From: Betaproteobacteria bacterium
GTDB lineage: Bacteria > Pseudomonadota > Gammaproteobacteria > Burkholderiales > Burkholderiaceae_C
Length of the DNA stretch: 64,000 bases
NCBI GenBank assembly: GCA_016716535.1
Contig: JADJWD010000006.1
Coordinates: forward strand, 496,001 to 560,000
Reading direction: 5' to 3'
Shown in pieces: positions 12,155-21,400 of this stretch. Made by a program: the position numbers and the translations under genes. Under the pieces are notes generated by a model. That model made no database searches and had not been told where the DNA came from. It saw only the letters and a list, made by a program, of their open reading frames with translations. How positions within the stretch are numbered: the stretch's first letter is position 1; the number at the start of each line of letters is the position of its first letter.

Positions 12155-12634
12155 TCAGGCGTGCCCGGTTCGAGGCGGGCGGTCCGGTGTGTCCGACGGG
12201 TACGAAGCGACCCGCGGCGCGGGCGCGGCCCGCAGCGGATGCAGCGGGCCCACCGGCTCGGGCAGCATCGCGTCGACCGGCAGCGCCAGCACGGAGCAAC
12301 AGTCCGCACAGGCGCTGCAGCCTGAACCGCCTTGCGGGGCGAACGGGCCGGCGTTGTCGCCAACGTCGTTGCCGGCGCCGGCGGCCGCGGCGTGCGGGGC
12401 CGCGCGGTGTTCGTGACCGGCTGCGGATCCCTGCGGCGCTGCGTGAGCGTGCTTGTCGTGCGCGGCGGCCGCAGTGTCGTGCCCGGCCCCGCCCGCAGAC
12501 ATGGCGAGCGCGAAGGCACGCGCCATGTGTTCGTGGCCCGGCCCGCACGACAGCATCGACGACGCGGCCAGACCCTGCGCCGGCATGGCGATGACCATGA
12601 CCCAGACGACGAAGGCGCGCACGACCCGATGCAT
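12155..12634 (-). CDS. His-rich, Cys-cluster periplasmic protein (probable metal binding)
   Basis: A 159-residue exported protein. The first 24 residues form a signal peptide (cleavage near GLA-AS). The middle (about 32-90) is rich in His in pairs such as GHEH, HDKHAH and GHEH within an Ala/Gly background. A cysteine cluster, CSACADCC, follows near residue 107. The overall plan resembles DUF2946- or CzcI-like small proteins found at the head of metal-resistance operons, but I cannot assign a family firmly. It is the first gene of the minus-strand copper cluster, separated from the next by a 308-bp repeat-rich gap. Its role as a metal buffer or sensor partner is inferred. Confidence 0.75.
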   Translation of the reverse strand: MHRVVRAFVVWVMVIAMPAQGLAASSMLSCGPGHEHMARAFALAMSAGGAGHDTAAAAHDKHAHAAPQGSAAGHEHRAAPHAAAAGAGNDVGDNAGPFAPQGGSGCSACADCCSVLALPVDAMLPEPVGPLHPLRAAPAPRVASYPSDTPDRPPRTGHA

Positions 12635-12846
12635 GGGGGCAGTCTATCCAAACGCTCCGGACCTTGCGTGCAGCGGTCCGCAACGCCGGTGGGGCTGCGG
12701 GAACACCGCCCGCAGCGAGCGCGGCCCAGGCCCGGCCACGCCCGCCTCGGCCCGCCGCACGCCAACGGCCCAATGGCCTCGCGGCGTGTCGGGGCAGCGA
12801 GGTTGCCGATACTGCGCGCCCACACAGGCGTTGAGGAGCGATCCGG

Positions 12847-13254
12847 ATGTTCGGCCCCATCACCATCCCCTTCGGCGCGCGGCTGCTGTTCAACACCGTC
12901 AAGTTGAAGGCCGGCGTGACGATCGACGACGTCGAGTCCGCGCTGGCCGAGATGTGCAGCGTCGTGAAGGAGACCTACGGCGGCGAGCGCGGCGGCTTCA
13001 TCGCCGGCCAGGTCTTCCGCTTCGCCGGCTTCCTGTCGGCGGAAGGGTCTCTCGGCGGCGGCGCCGGTGCCGCCGCCGACCACGACCTCGTGATCGCCAC
13101 CTACTGGAAGAGCTTCGAGCAGCACGAGCGCTCGCACGCCGACCGCGTCTTCAAGGAGAAGTTCGCCGCGCTGGCCGAGCACTGCACCGCGACGCGCGAG
13201 TTCGGCTACGAGCTGCTGTGGCAGGGTGCCTACGAGGGCCAGGGCTCGACGTAG
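12847..13254 (+). CDS. Hypothetical protein, possible dimeric alpha/beta-barrel fold
   Basis: A 135-residue cytosolic-looking protein without a signal peptide or membrane segment. A GAGGAG lies about ten bases before the ATG. The segment LVIATYWKSFEQHERSHADR is reminiscent of antibiotic-biosynthesis-monooxygenase-type (ABM) small domains, where a strand is followed by a helix starting with ExHExS-like residues. The similarity is weak, so no function is proposed. It is transcribed divergently from the copper operon, and its TAG stop lies in a 10-bp tandem duplication (13251-13270). It may be unrelated to copper. Confidence 0.7.
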   Translation: MFGPITIPFGARLLFNTVKLKAGVTIDDVESALAEMCSVVKETYGGERGGFIAGQVFRFAGFLSAEGSLGGGAGAAADHDLVIATYWKSFEQHERSHADRVFKEKFAALAEHCTATREFGYELLWQGAYEGQGST

Positions 13255-13320
13255 GCCGGCGTAGGCCGGCACCTCGCGGACTTCGGGCCATGCCGACGGT
13301 GCCAGAAGCGGTCCTGACCT

Positions 13321-13380
13321 TGCGCACGCGCTGGCGCGGCGACGTGCGCGCGCGCTAACGCGGCGACGTGCGCGTGCGCA
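13321..13380. terminator. Inverted repeat between convergent genes, possible terminator
   Basis: TGCGCACGCG (13321-13330) and CGCGTGCGCA (13371-13380) are perfect 10-bp inverted arms. The interval also contains two direct copies of CGCGGCGACGTGCGCG. It lies across the end of cueR, downstream of the hypothetical gene ending at 13254. There is no T-tract. Confidence 0.4.
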
Positions 13381-13843
13381 CGCGCGGGTCGGCCGGGCGT
13401 GCGCGCGGCGCCGCCGCGGCTGCATCGTCGACCTGCGCCTGCCGCCGCACCGGCGCGGCGGCCTCGAGCGTGTCGATGATCGGGCAGTCGGGCCGGTCGT
13501 CACCATGGCAGCCATGCACGAGGTGCGCCAGCGTCGCGCGCATCGACTGCAACTCGGCCAGCTTGGCGTCGAGCTCGGCCATGTGCGCCTCGGCCAGCGC
13601 CTTGACCTGCCGGCTCGAGCGCCGGCGGTTCTGCCACAGGTCGAGCAGCTCGCGGATCTGCTCCAGCGAAAAGCCGAGGTCGCGCGAGTGGCGGATGAAG
13701 CGCAGCATGTTCACGTCGCGCGCGGAGTACTGGCGGTAGCCGGCGTCGGTGCGCGCGGCCGGCGGCAGCAGCCCCATGCCCTCGTAGTGCCGGATCATCT
13801 TGGCCGACACGCCGGTGGCCGCCGCCGCTTGCCCGATGTTCAT
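13355..13843 (-). CDS. cueR: Copper-responsive MerR-family regulator, CueR type
   Basis: A 162-residue MerR-family activator. The N-terminal winged helix (MNIGQAAAATGVSAKMIRHY) is followed by a long dimerisation helix and the metal loop C-HGDDRPD-CPI. Two cysteines seven residues apart are the Cu(I)/Ag(I) ligands of CueR. The ATG at 13843 overlaps the stop of copA (ATGA), so sensor and pump are co-translated. Two 19-bp-spacer promoters with CueR-like dyads lie in the copA-copZ intergenic region and are its probable targets. The C-terminal tail after the Cys loop is longer than in E. coli CueR and Ala/Arg-rich. Confidence 0.93.
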   Translation of the reverse strand: MNIGQAAAATGVSAKMIRHYEGMGLLPPAARTDAGYRQYSARDVNMLRFIRHSRDLGFSLEQIRELLDLWQNRRRSSRQVKALAEAHMAELDAKLAELQSMRATLAHLVHGCHGDDRPDCPIIDTLEAAAPVRRQAQVDDAAAAAPRARPADPRVRTRTSPR

Positions 13844-16095
13844 GCGTCCTGCTCCTGGCTGGGTGACGAAGCGCCGGCGCCGTTCGTCGCCGCGCCGCGC
13901 CAGCGGCGCAGCGTCAGCGCGTTCGTCACCACGCTCACGCTGCTGAAGGCCATCGCCGCACCCGCGATCATCGGGCTCAGCAGGCCGAAGGCCGCCAGCG
14001 GGATGCCGAGCACGTTGTACGCGAAGGCCCAGAACAGCCCCTGCTTGATCTTCGAGTAGGTGCGGCGCGAGACGTCGAAGGCATCGGCCACGAGGCGCGG
14101 GTCGCCGCGCATCAGCGTGATGCCGGCGGCCTCCATCGCCACGTCGGTGCCGGTGGACATCGACAGGCCGACGTCGGCGGCGACCAGCGACGGCGCGTCG
14201 TTCAGGCCGTCGCCGACCATCGCGACGACGTTGCCTTGCGCGCGCAGCTGCTGAACGACCGCGGCCTTGTCGCCGGGCAGCAGCTCGGCGCGCACCTCGT
14301 CGATGCCGAGCTCGTGCGCCACGGCGCGGGCGCTGCCGTGGTTGTCGCCGGTCAGCATCACGGTGCGGATGCCGAGCGCGCGCAGCCGCGCCACCGCGGC
14401 CAGCGACGCGGGCTTGATCGTGTCGCCGAAGGCCAGCAGGCCCAGCACGCGCGCGCCGCCGCCGGCGCCTTCGCCCGGCGCCAGCAGCCACGAGATGCTG
14501 CGACCCTCGCCTTCGAGGCGCTGCGCCGCCGGCATCAGCGGCCCGGGCTGCGCGGCCGCTTCGTTCATCAGCCGCGTGCTGCCCAGCAGCAGGCGGCGGC
14601 CCTCGACCACCGCCTCGACGCCGCGGCCGGGCAGCGCGCGCGCCTCGCGCGCCGCGGGCACGGTGACGCCGTCCGCCTTCGCCTTGTGCATCACGGCGTG
14701 CGCCAGCGGATGGTCACTCGCCTGCTGCAGCGCCGCGGCGAGTTGCAGCACGCGCCGCGCATCCTCCGTGGCGCCGGGCTCGACCGCGACGAGCGACGGC
14801 CGGCCTTCGGTCAGCGTGCCGGTCTTGTCGAAGGCCACGGCGGTGACCGAGTGCGCCACTTCCAGCGCCTCGGCGTCCTTGATCAGGATGCCACGGCGCG
14901 CCGCCACCCCGGTGCCGGCCATGATGGCCGTCGGCGTGGCCAGGCCCAGCGCGCAGGGGCAGGCGATGACGAGCACGGCCACGGCGCTGATCAGGGCGTG
15001 CTCCCAGTCGCCGCTGAAGGCCAGCCAGCCGGCGAAGGTCAGCGCGGCGATGCCGAGCACCACCGGCACGAAGACGGCGCTGACGCGATCGACGATGCGC
15101 TGGATCGGCGCCTTGGCCGCCTGCGCCGACTCGACCATGCGGATGATGCGCGCCAGCGTCGTCTCCGCCCCGATCGCGGCGGTGCGCACGTGCAGCACGC
15201 CCTCCTCGTTGACCGAGCCGCCGGTGACGCTGTCGCCGACGGCCTTGGCCACCGGCAGGCTCTCGCCGGTGATCAACGACTCGTCGACGTGGCTGCGCCC
15301 TTCGACGATGCGGCCGTCGACCGCCACCCGCTCGCCGGCGCGGATGACGACGACGTCACCGACGGCCACCTGCTCCACCGGCGTCGACACCTCGGTGCCG
15401 CCGACGAGCACGCGGGCGACCGTCGGCCGCAGCGCGTTCAGGGCGCGGATCGCGTCGGCCGTCTGCCGCTTGGCGCGGGCCTCGAGCCACTTGCCCAGCA
15501 GCACCAGCGTGATGACCGCCGCCGAGGCCTCGAAGTACAGGTGCGGCATGCCGTGGTCGGCGTGCCGCCACAGCAGGTAGACCGACAGGCCATAGGCGGC
15601 ACTGGTGCCCAGCGCCACCAGCAGATCCATGTTGCCGGCGCGCGCCTTCACCGCCTTCCAGCCGGCGCGGTAGAAGCGCGCGCCGAGCCAGAACTGCACC
15701 GGCGTCGCGAGCAGCAGTTGCACCTGGCCGTCGGGCAACCACTGCATGCCGAAGAGCTGCAGCAGCATCGGCAGCAGCAGCGGCAGCGTCAGCGCCGAGG
15801 CGACCGCCACGGGCCACCACTCCGGCAGCCGGCGCGTCGGCGCGGCGCTCGGGGCCGCCGCCACCGGCCTTGCCGCGTAGCCGGCTTGGTCGATGGCGGC
15901 GGCCAGGCTTGCCAGCGACACCGTGGCCAGCGCGGTGACGCCGGCCTTCTCGGTCGCGAGGTTGACCGACGCGGCCGAGACGCCGGGCACCTTCAGCAGC
16001 GCCCGCTCGACACGCGCGACGCAGGAGGCGCAGGTCATGCCCTCGATCGCGAGCTCGAGGTCCCGGACGGGGGGCGTGGCGGCGAGGGTGCTCAT
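13840..16095 (-). CDS. copA: Cu(I)-exporting P1B-type ATPase with N-terminal HMA domain
   Basis: A 751-residue inner-membrane Cu(I) exporter. One HMA domain lies near residues 12-75 with GMTCASC at about 19-25, followed by eight membrane helices. The CPCALG motif is at about 380, DKTGTLTEG at about 423 and GDGLNDAPSL near 620. It shares a promoter region with the divergent copZ, and the regulator cueR follows with a 4-nt overlap. CopZ would deliver Cu(I) to it. It is closer to classical CopA than the His-rich ATPase at 4358-6604. Confidence 0.95.
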   Translation of the reverse strand: MSTLAATPPVRDLELAIEGMTCASCVARVERALLKVPGVSAASVNLATEKAGVTALATVSLASLAAAIDQAGYAARPVAAAPSAAPTRRLPEWWPVAVASALTLPLLLPMLLQLFGMQWLPDGQVQLLLATPVQFWLGARFYRAGWKAVKARAGNMDLLVALGTSAAYGLSVYLLWRHADHGMPHLYFEASAAVITLVLLGKWLEARAKRQTADAIRALNALRPTVARVLVGGTEVSTPVEQVAVGDVVVIRAGERVAVDGRIVEGRSHVDESLITGESLPVAKAVGDSVTGGSVNEEGVLHVRTAAIGAETTLARIIRMVESAQAAKAPIQRIVDRVSAVFVPVVLGIAALTFAGWLAFSGDWEHALISAVAVLVIACPCALGLATPTAIMAGTGVAARRGILIKDAEALEVAHSVTAVAFDKTGTLTEGRPSLVAVEPGATEDARRVLQLAAALQQASDHPLAHAVMHKAKADGVTVPAAREARALPGRGVEAVVEGRRLLLGSTRLMNEAAAQPGPLMPAAQRLEGEGRSISWLLAPGEGAGGGARVLGLLAFGDTIKPASLAAVARLRALGIRTVMLTGDNHGSARAVAHELGIDEVRAELLPGDKAAVVQQLRAQGNVVAMVGDGLNDAPSLVAADVGLSMSTGTDVAMEAAGITLMRGDPRLVADAFDVSRRTYSKIKQGLFWAFAYNVLGIPLAAFGLLSPMIAGAAMAFSSVSVVTNALTLRRWRGAATNGAGASSPSQEQDA

Positions 16096-16146
16096 GGCGC
16101 AAGTCCTTCAGGGGCTGGGGTGGGTCGGTTCACTCGGCGTGCCAGG

Positions 16147-16177
16147 AGCTTCAACCCTCCCATCGTCGGAATGTCAA
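16147..16177 (-). promoter_or_regulatory. CueR-type promoter/operator for copA-cueR
   Basis: On the minus strand TTGACA (16177-16172) is followed by a 19-bp spacer, TTCCGACGATGGGAGGGTT, and a weak -10, GAAGCT. The spacer holds a dyad (TTCC...GGGA). An over-long 19-bp spacer with a central dyad is the hallmark of MerR/CueR-activated promoters. It ends about 50 bp before the copA ATG. Confidence 0.75.
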
Positions 16178-16229
16178 GCGGCGTGTTCGGCCATCCCGAG
16201 ACGGGCGCGCGGTCTTCGCCGGCCCGGTG

Positions 16230-16260
16230 TTGACCTTCCCACGACGGCAAGCTCGATCCT
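16230..16260 (+). promoter_or_regulatory. CueR-type promoter/operator for copZ
   Basis: TTGACC (16230-16235), a 19-bp spacer TTCCCACGACGGCAAGCTC, then GATCCT (16255-16260). The dyad CTTCCC/GGCAAG is imperfect but matches CueR operators in position. It lies 29 bp upstream of the GTG start of copZ. Confidence 0.75.
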
Positions 16261-16289
16261 GCGCCAACCCCAACCCACCGGAGCACACC

Positions 16290-16550
16290 GTGATTGCATT
16301 CCAAGTCGAGGACATGACCTGCGGCCACTGCGCCAGCACCATCACCCGGGCCCTGAAGGCGGCCGACCCGAACGCCAGGGTGACCGTCGACCTGACCCGA
16401 CGACGGGTGACGGTCGAGGCGACGCACGCCGATGCGGCCGAACTGCACGAGGCGATCGCCGACGCCGGCTACACGCCGGCACCGGTCGAAGTGGCCATCG
16501 CACCGCCCGCCACCACCGAGGCGGACGCGTGCTGCGGGCATTGCCGGTAA
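16290..16550 (+). CDS. copZ: Copper chaperone, CopZ-like HMA protein
   Basis: An 86-residue single HMA domain protein. GTG at 16290 is preferred: it has GGAG seven bases upstream, and the earlier in-frame ATG at 16227 would lie upstream of the promoter itself. The metal site DMTCGHC is at about residues 10-16, and the fold ends near residue 66. An extra C-terminal motif, CCGHC, is not part of the usual chaperone domain and could be a second metal site. It carries Cu(I) in the cytoplasm to CopA and/or CueR and is divergent from copA. Confidence 0.9.
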   Translation: MIAFQVEDMTCGHCASTITRALKAADPNARVTVDLTRRRVTVEATHADAAELHEAIADAGYTPAPVEVAIAPPATTEADACCGHCR

Positions 16551-16595
16551 GCCTCCTTCGGCGCCCGGACCGAGGCGGGCGCGGCGCCGGGCCGC

Positions 16596-18188
16596 TCAGA
16601 CGATGCGGCTCGTGCCGTGCCCCGCCCAATAGCGCTCGCGCAGCGGCTTCTTGTACAGCTTGCCGGTGGGCAGCCGCGGCAGCGCGTCGGTGAAGTCGAT
16701 GCTGCGCGGGCACTTCAGGTGCGCCAGGTGCGCGCGGCAGAAGGTGATCAGCTCCTCGGCGAAGGCCGCGTCGGCGACGACGCCCGGCATCGGCTGCACG
16801 ACCGCCTTCACCACTTCGCCGAGGTCGTCGTCGGGCACGCCGAACACCGCCGCATCGGCCACCTGCGGGTGCGTGACGAGCAGGTTCTCGCATTCCTGCG
16901 GGTAGATGTTGACGCCGCCCGAGATGATCATGAAGGTCGAGCGATCGGTCAGATACAGGAAGCCGTCGTCGTCGACGTAGCCGACGTCGCCCACCGTCGT
17001 CATCGTGCCGTCGGCGCTGCGCGTGAGCGCGGTGCGCTCAGGGTCGTTGAAGTAGACAAACGGGTTGGCGGTCTTGAACCACAGCTCGCCGGGCTGGCCC
17101 TTGAGCGCGGGCCGGCCGTCGTTGGCCAGCACGTGCAGGTCGCCCATCAGCACGCGGCCCACGGTGCCGCGGTGCGCCAGCCACTCGGCCGTGTCGCAGG
17201 CGGTGAAGCCCATCGCCTCGGTGGCGCCGTAGTACTCGTGGATGATCGGGCCCCACCATTCGATCATCCGCTCCTTCACCGGCACCGGGCACGGCGCGGC
17301 GGCGTGCACGGCGATGCGCAGGCTCGACAGGTCGTAGCGCCGCCGCACCGCCTCGGGCAGCTTGAGCATGCGGTTGAACATCGTCGGCACGAGCTGCGTG
17401 TGCGTGATGCGGTGCTGCTGCACCAGCGCCAGGAAGTGCTCGGGGTCGAAGTGCTCCATGACGACGACGGTGCCGCCGTTGCGGATGGCCAGCGCCACGT
17501 TGGCCTGCGGCGCCGAGTGGTACAGCGGCGCCGGCGACAGGTAGCGCATGCCCTCCTCGCACTGCCACAGCTTGTTCAGGAAGTGGAACAGCGGCAGCGG
17601 CTGCGCGGGCGGGTTCTCGGGCAGCGGGCGCAGGATGCCCTTCGGGCGCCCGGTCGTCCCAGATGAATAGAGCATCGGCGTGCCGAGCCATTCGTCGGCG
17701 ATGGGCGTTGCGGGGAAGCGCGCCACGGCTTGCGCGTAATCGGCGAAGCGCGCGTCGCCCAACGCGCGCACCGCGTCGGCCGCCGTGCCGTCGCCATCGT
17801 CGCCTTCGTCGACAACCAGGCAGCGCCTGACGCGCGGACACTGCGCCAGCGCCGCGCGCGCCACCGGCAGCCTCGCCACCGAGGTGACGAGCACCTGCGA
17901 CTCGCTGTTGCCGACGATGTAGGCCAGCTCGTCGGCCGTGAGGAAGGAGTTGATGCAGGTGTAGTACAGCCCCGCGCGCTCGCCGGCCCCGCAGGCCTCG
18001 AGGTAGCGGCCGTGGTTCTCCATGAAGATCGCGTAGTGGCCCAGCCGCTCGAGCCCTTCGCTGCGCAGCAGGTGCGCGAGGCGGTTGGTGCGCGCTTCGA
18101 ACTCGGCGTAGCTGACGCGCTGGCCGCTGCCGGCCATGACGAACGCGGTGCGCTCGGGGTGCGTGAACGGAAAGCGGCCTGCGTACAC
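16596..18188 (-). CDS. AMP-dependent acyl-CoA synthetase (FadD-like)
   Basis: A 530-residue adenylate-forming enzyme that activates a carboxylic acid with ATP and CoA. The start is GTG at 18188 with AAGGAG about six bases upstream. The P-loop YSSGTTGRPKG (about 174-184), YGATEAMG, GDVGYVDDDGF and the catalytic lysine region LPTGKLYKK near the C-terminus are all present. The substrate is not apparent; homologues act on medium/long-chain, aromatic or bile-acid-like acids. The gene stands alone, convergent with copZ and divergent from the giant surface-protein operon, so context gives no pathway. Confidence 0.88.
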   Translation of the reverse strand: MYAGRFPFTHPERTAFVMAGSGQRVSYAEFEARTNRLAHLLRSEGLERLGHYAIFMENHGRYLEACGAGERAGLYYTCINSFLTADELAYIVGNSESQVLVTSVARLPVARAALAQCPRVRRCLVVDEGDDGDGTAADAVRALGDARFADYAQAVARFPATPIADEWLGTPMLYSSGTTGRPKGILRPLPENPPAQPLPLFHFLNKLWQCEEGMRYLSPAPLYHSAPQANVALAIRNGGTVVVMEHFDPEHFLALVQQHRITHTQLVPTMFNRMLKLPEAVRRRYDLSSLRIAVHAAAPCPVPVKERMIEWWGPIIHEYYGATEAMGFTACDTAEWLAHRGTVGRVLMGDLHVLANDGRPALKGQPGELWFKTANPFVYFNDPERTALTRSADGTMTTVGDVGYVDDDGFLYLTDRSTFMIISGGVNIYPQECENLLVTHPQVADAAVFGVPDDDLGEVVKAVVQPMPGVVADAAFAEELITFCRAHLAHLKCPRSIDFTDALPRLPTGKLYKKPLRERYWAGHGTSRIV

Positions 18189-18407
18189 GGGCGTCTCCTT
18201 CGCGCCGGTCGCTCGCCGGCAGCCGCTTGCATGCTAGCCCGCCATCCCCAAGATCAACTTCCCGTCGCAGCGTCGCAACGCCAGCCCCGTCCCCGGCCTT
18301 AGGACGGGCGACAGCGGCGCGACGCGGCTCGAACAATCCGGTGCCCCGGCGGGTGTTCGACACACCAAGCACGGGCACCAGCAAAGAGGAGCAGCGCGGA
18401 GTGGCGC

Positions 18408-21400
18408 ATGGGAGGTAGCCGGGGCCCCGGTGGCTGCGCAGTGCGCACGCCGGCTCGCGGCGTTGCCCACCGGGGGTGCACGCTGCGGCAGACGCTGCGG
18501 CGCACGCTGCGCCGCGCCGCCGGCGCCGCGGCGTTGGGTCTCTTGCCCCTCCTGCCGCTGGCCGCCATGGCCGCCGACGCGCAGATCACCTCGCTCGTCG
18601 ACAACCCGGACCCGGTCGTCGCCGGCGCCGTCATCGAGTACACGGCGCGCGTCGACAACAACGCCGCCGACGCGGCGCTGAACGTGCGGCTGCGCTTCAC
18701 GGTGCCGGCCGGCGCCACGTTCGTCTCGGCCACGCCGCCGCCCGGCGGCGCCTGCGCGGCGCAGGGCGCCACCGTCGTCGAGTGCACGCTCGGCACCGTG
18801 CCGGCGCTGGGCGCGGCACCGGTGGACGTGCTGCTGCGCTGGCGCGCGCTCGGGCCGGCGCCGGCCACCGTCGCCGCCAGCGCCGAGGTGCTGTCGGACA
18901 ACGACGTCAACAACGGCAACAACACGCAGGCGCAGACGACCACCGTCAACAGCGGCGCCAACCTCGCGCTGGCGAAGGCGGGCGCGCCCGACCCGGTGGT
19001 CGGCGGCGCCAACGTGACCTACACGCTGACGGTGAGCAACGCCGGCCCGAACGCCGCCGGCAGCCTGCGCCTGGTCGACACGCTGCCGCCGGCGGCCAGC
19101 TTCGTGTCGGCCAGCGGCGGCGGCTGGAGCTGCGGCCACGCGGGCGGCGTCGTCACCTGCACGCGCCCCGGGCCGCACGGCGTCGGCGCGGCTATTCCCG
19201 CCGTCAGCGTCGTCGCGCGCGTCAACGCCGCCAGCGGCACCATCACCAACAGCGCCACGGTGTCGCCGGGCACCACCGGCGGCGTCGCCGACCCCGACGG
19301 CGCGGACAACACCGCCACCGCCGACACGAGCGTGCTGCCGGGCGCCGACGTGCGCATCGCGCAGAAGACGGTCACCTCGGCCGTGCCGGCGATCGCCGGC
19401 GCCGACGTCACGTTTGTCATCCAGCCGCGCAACGGCGGGCCGGCCGCGGCCAGCGGCCTCACGGTCACCGACACGCTGCCGGCCGGCTGGACCTACGTCT
19501 CCGCCAGCGGCCCGGGCTGGACCTGCGGCAACGCGGCCAACACCGTCACCTGCACGCGCGCTGCGCTCGCCGCCGGCGCCAGCGACGACATCACCGTCGT
19601 CGCGCAGGCGCCGGGCAACGCCACCGTCGGCCCCACCGGCACGAGCTTCACGAACACCGCCAGCATCACCGCGACGAGCACCGACCCCGACCCCGGCAAC
19701 AACAGCGGCAGTGTCGGCATCAACGTGCTGCCCGACGGCGCCGACCTGCGCCTGGCCAAGAGCAAGTCGCCGAACCCGGTGGCGCAGGGCTCGGCGCTGA
19801 CGAGCACGATCACCGTCACGAACAACGGCCCGCGCACGGCCACCGGGCCGCTGCGCGTGGTGGAGCAGCTCACCGGCGAGACCTTCGTCAGCGGCTCGGG
19901 CACCGGCTGGACGTGCAGCGCCGTCGGCGGCCTCGTCACCTGCAACCACGCCAACACGGGCGGCCTGGCGCTGAACGCCGAGTTGCCGGCGCTGACGATC
20001 GTCACCACCGCCACCGCCGCCGGCGCGGCCCGCAACGAGGCGTGCACCGGCGGCAGCACGCCGGGCGCCGGCACCGCGTCGCCGCCGGCCGAAGGCGACC
20101 CGAACCCGACCAACGACTGCGCCACCGTCACCTCCAACTCGACGACGACGCGGCCCGACCTCGCGATCACGAAGACGACGAGCACGCCGACCGGCGGCGA
20201 CAAGACGGTGAGCACGAGCGAAAGCTCGGTCACCTACACGCTCGTCGTCACGAACGCGAGTGCCGCCGGCACCGAGCCCGCCACCGGCATCACGATCGAC
20301 GACACGGTGCCCGGCTGGGTCGACGGCCGCAGCAGCATCACGACGCCGATTTCGGTGGTGGCCTCGGGCGGCGCGACGGCGACGTTCTCGTGCGCCGTCA
20401 CCGCGTCGACAGGCCGCGTGGCATGCACGCAGACCGGCGGCACGCTGACCGGCGGGCAAAGCGTGACGGTGACGATCGTCGCCAACCGGCCGCTGCTGAA
20501 CGGCACATTCACGAACACCGCCACCGTCTTCAACACCACCGAAGGCGACCCGAACGCCAACAACAACAGCGCCAGCGACACGGTGACGATCGCGCCGATC
20601 GCCGACGTGGAGATGACCGGCAAGAGCGTCACGCCGGCATCGGTGCGCGCGGGCGAGGAAGCCACCTACGTGCTCTCGTTCCGCAACAACGGGCCTTCGC
20701 GCGCCGAGACGGTGACGGTGAGCGACACGTTCACGTTCCCGGGCGGCCCGCCCGTGGACACCGGGCTCACCGTGATCTCGGTCGCCAGCAACAAGCCGGG
20801 CTCGACGTGCAACATCGCCGCGCAGGCGCAACTCACGCCGGCAGCGCCCGGCTTCACCTGCACGATCGGCGCGCTCGAAAGCGGCGAGACGCGGTCGATC
20901 ACGCTCGTCGTGCGGCCGAACTGGCGCAGCGGCAACGCCGCGCGCAGCTTCGGCAACGTGGCGCGCATCGACACCACGTCGGTCGAGAACCCGGCTGGCG
21001 GTGACAACGGCAACAACGAACGCACGGCGACGCTGGCGGTGCAGCCGGCGGCGCTCGACCTGCTCGTCAACAAGACCGACCGCGTCGACGCCGTCAACCT
21101 CGACCCGGTGCCCTACGACCCGGGCGCGACGTTCCTTTCCTACCAGGTGGCGGTGACGAACACCGGCCCGTCGTTCGCCAGCGGCGTGACGATCACCGAG
21201 ACGATGACGCCGCCGGCCGGCCGGCGCGTGCGCTTCGTCTGCGACACCGCCACCTTCGGCGGCAGCACCTGCAACGCGGCGGCGTTGTGCACCGGCGCCG
21301 GCAGCATCTCGGGCCCCGGTACGGCGCTGCCGGCGTTCACGTGCCAGGTACCGGCCGGCGACACGACCACCGGCCCGGCCATCGGCACGCTGGCCGTCGG

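Noticed and set aside
11847..12902. Upstream extension of the small periplasmic protein frame (to 12902)
   Set aside because: It would cross the His-rich gene and lacks conserved sequence; the GGGAGG and signal peptide place the start at 11846.
16227..16289. Earlier ATG start for copZ
   Set aside because: It lies upstream of the -35/-10 boxes at 16230-16260 and would add residues before a compact HMA domain.
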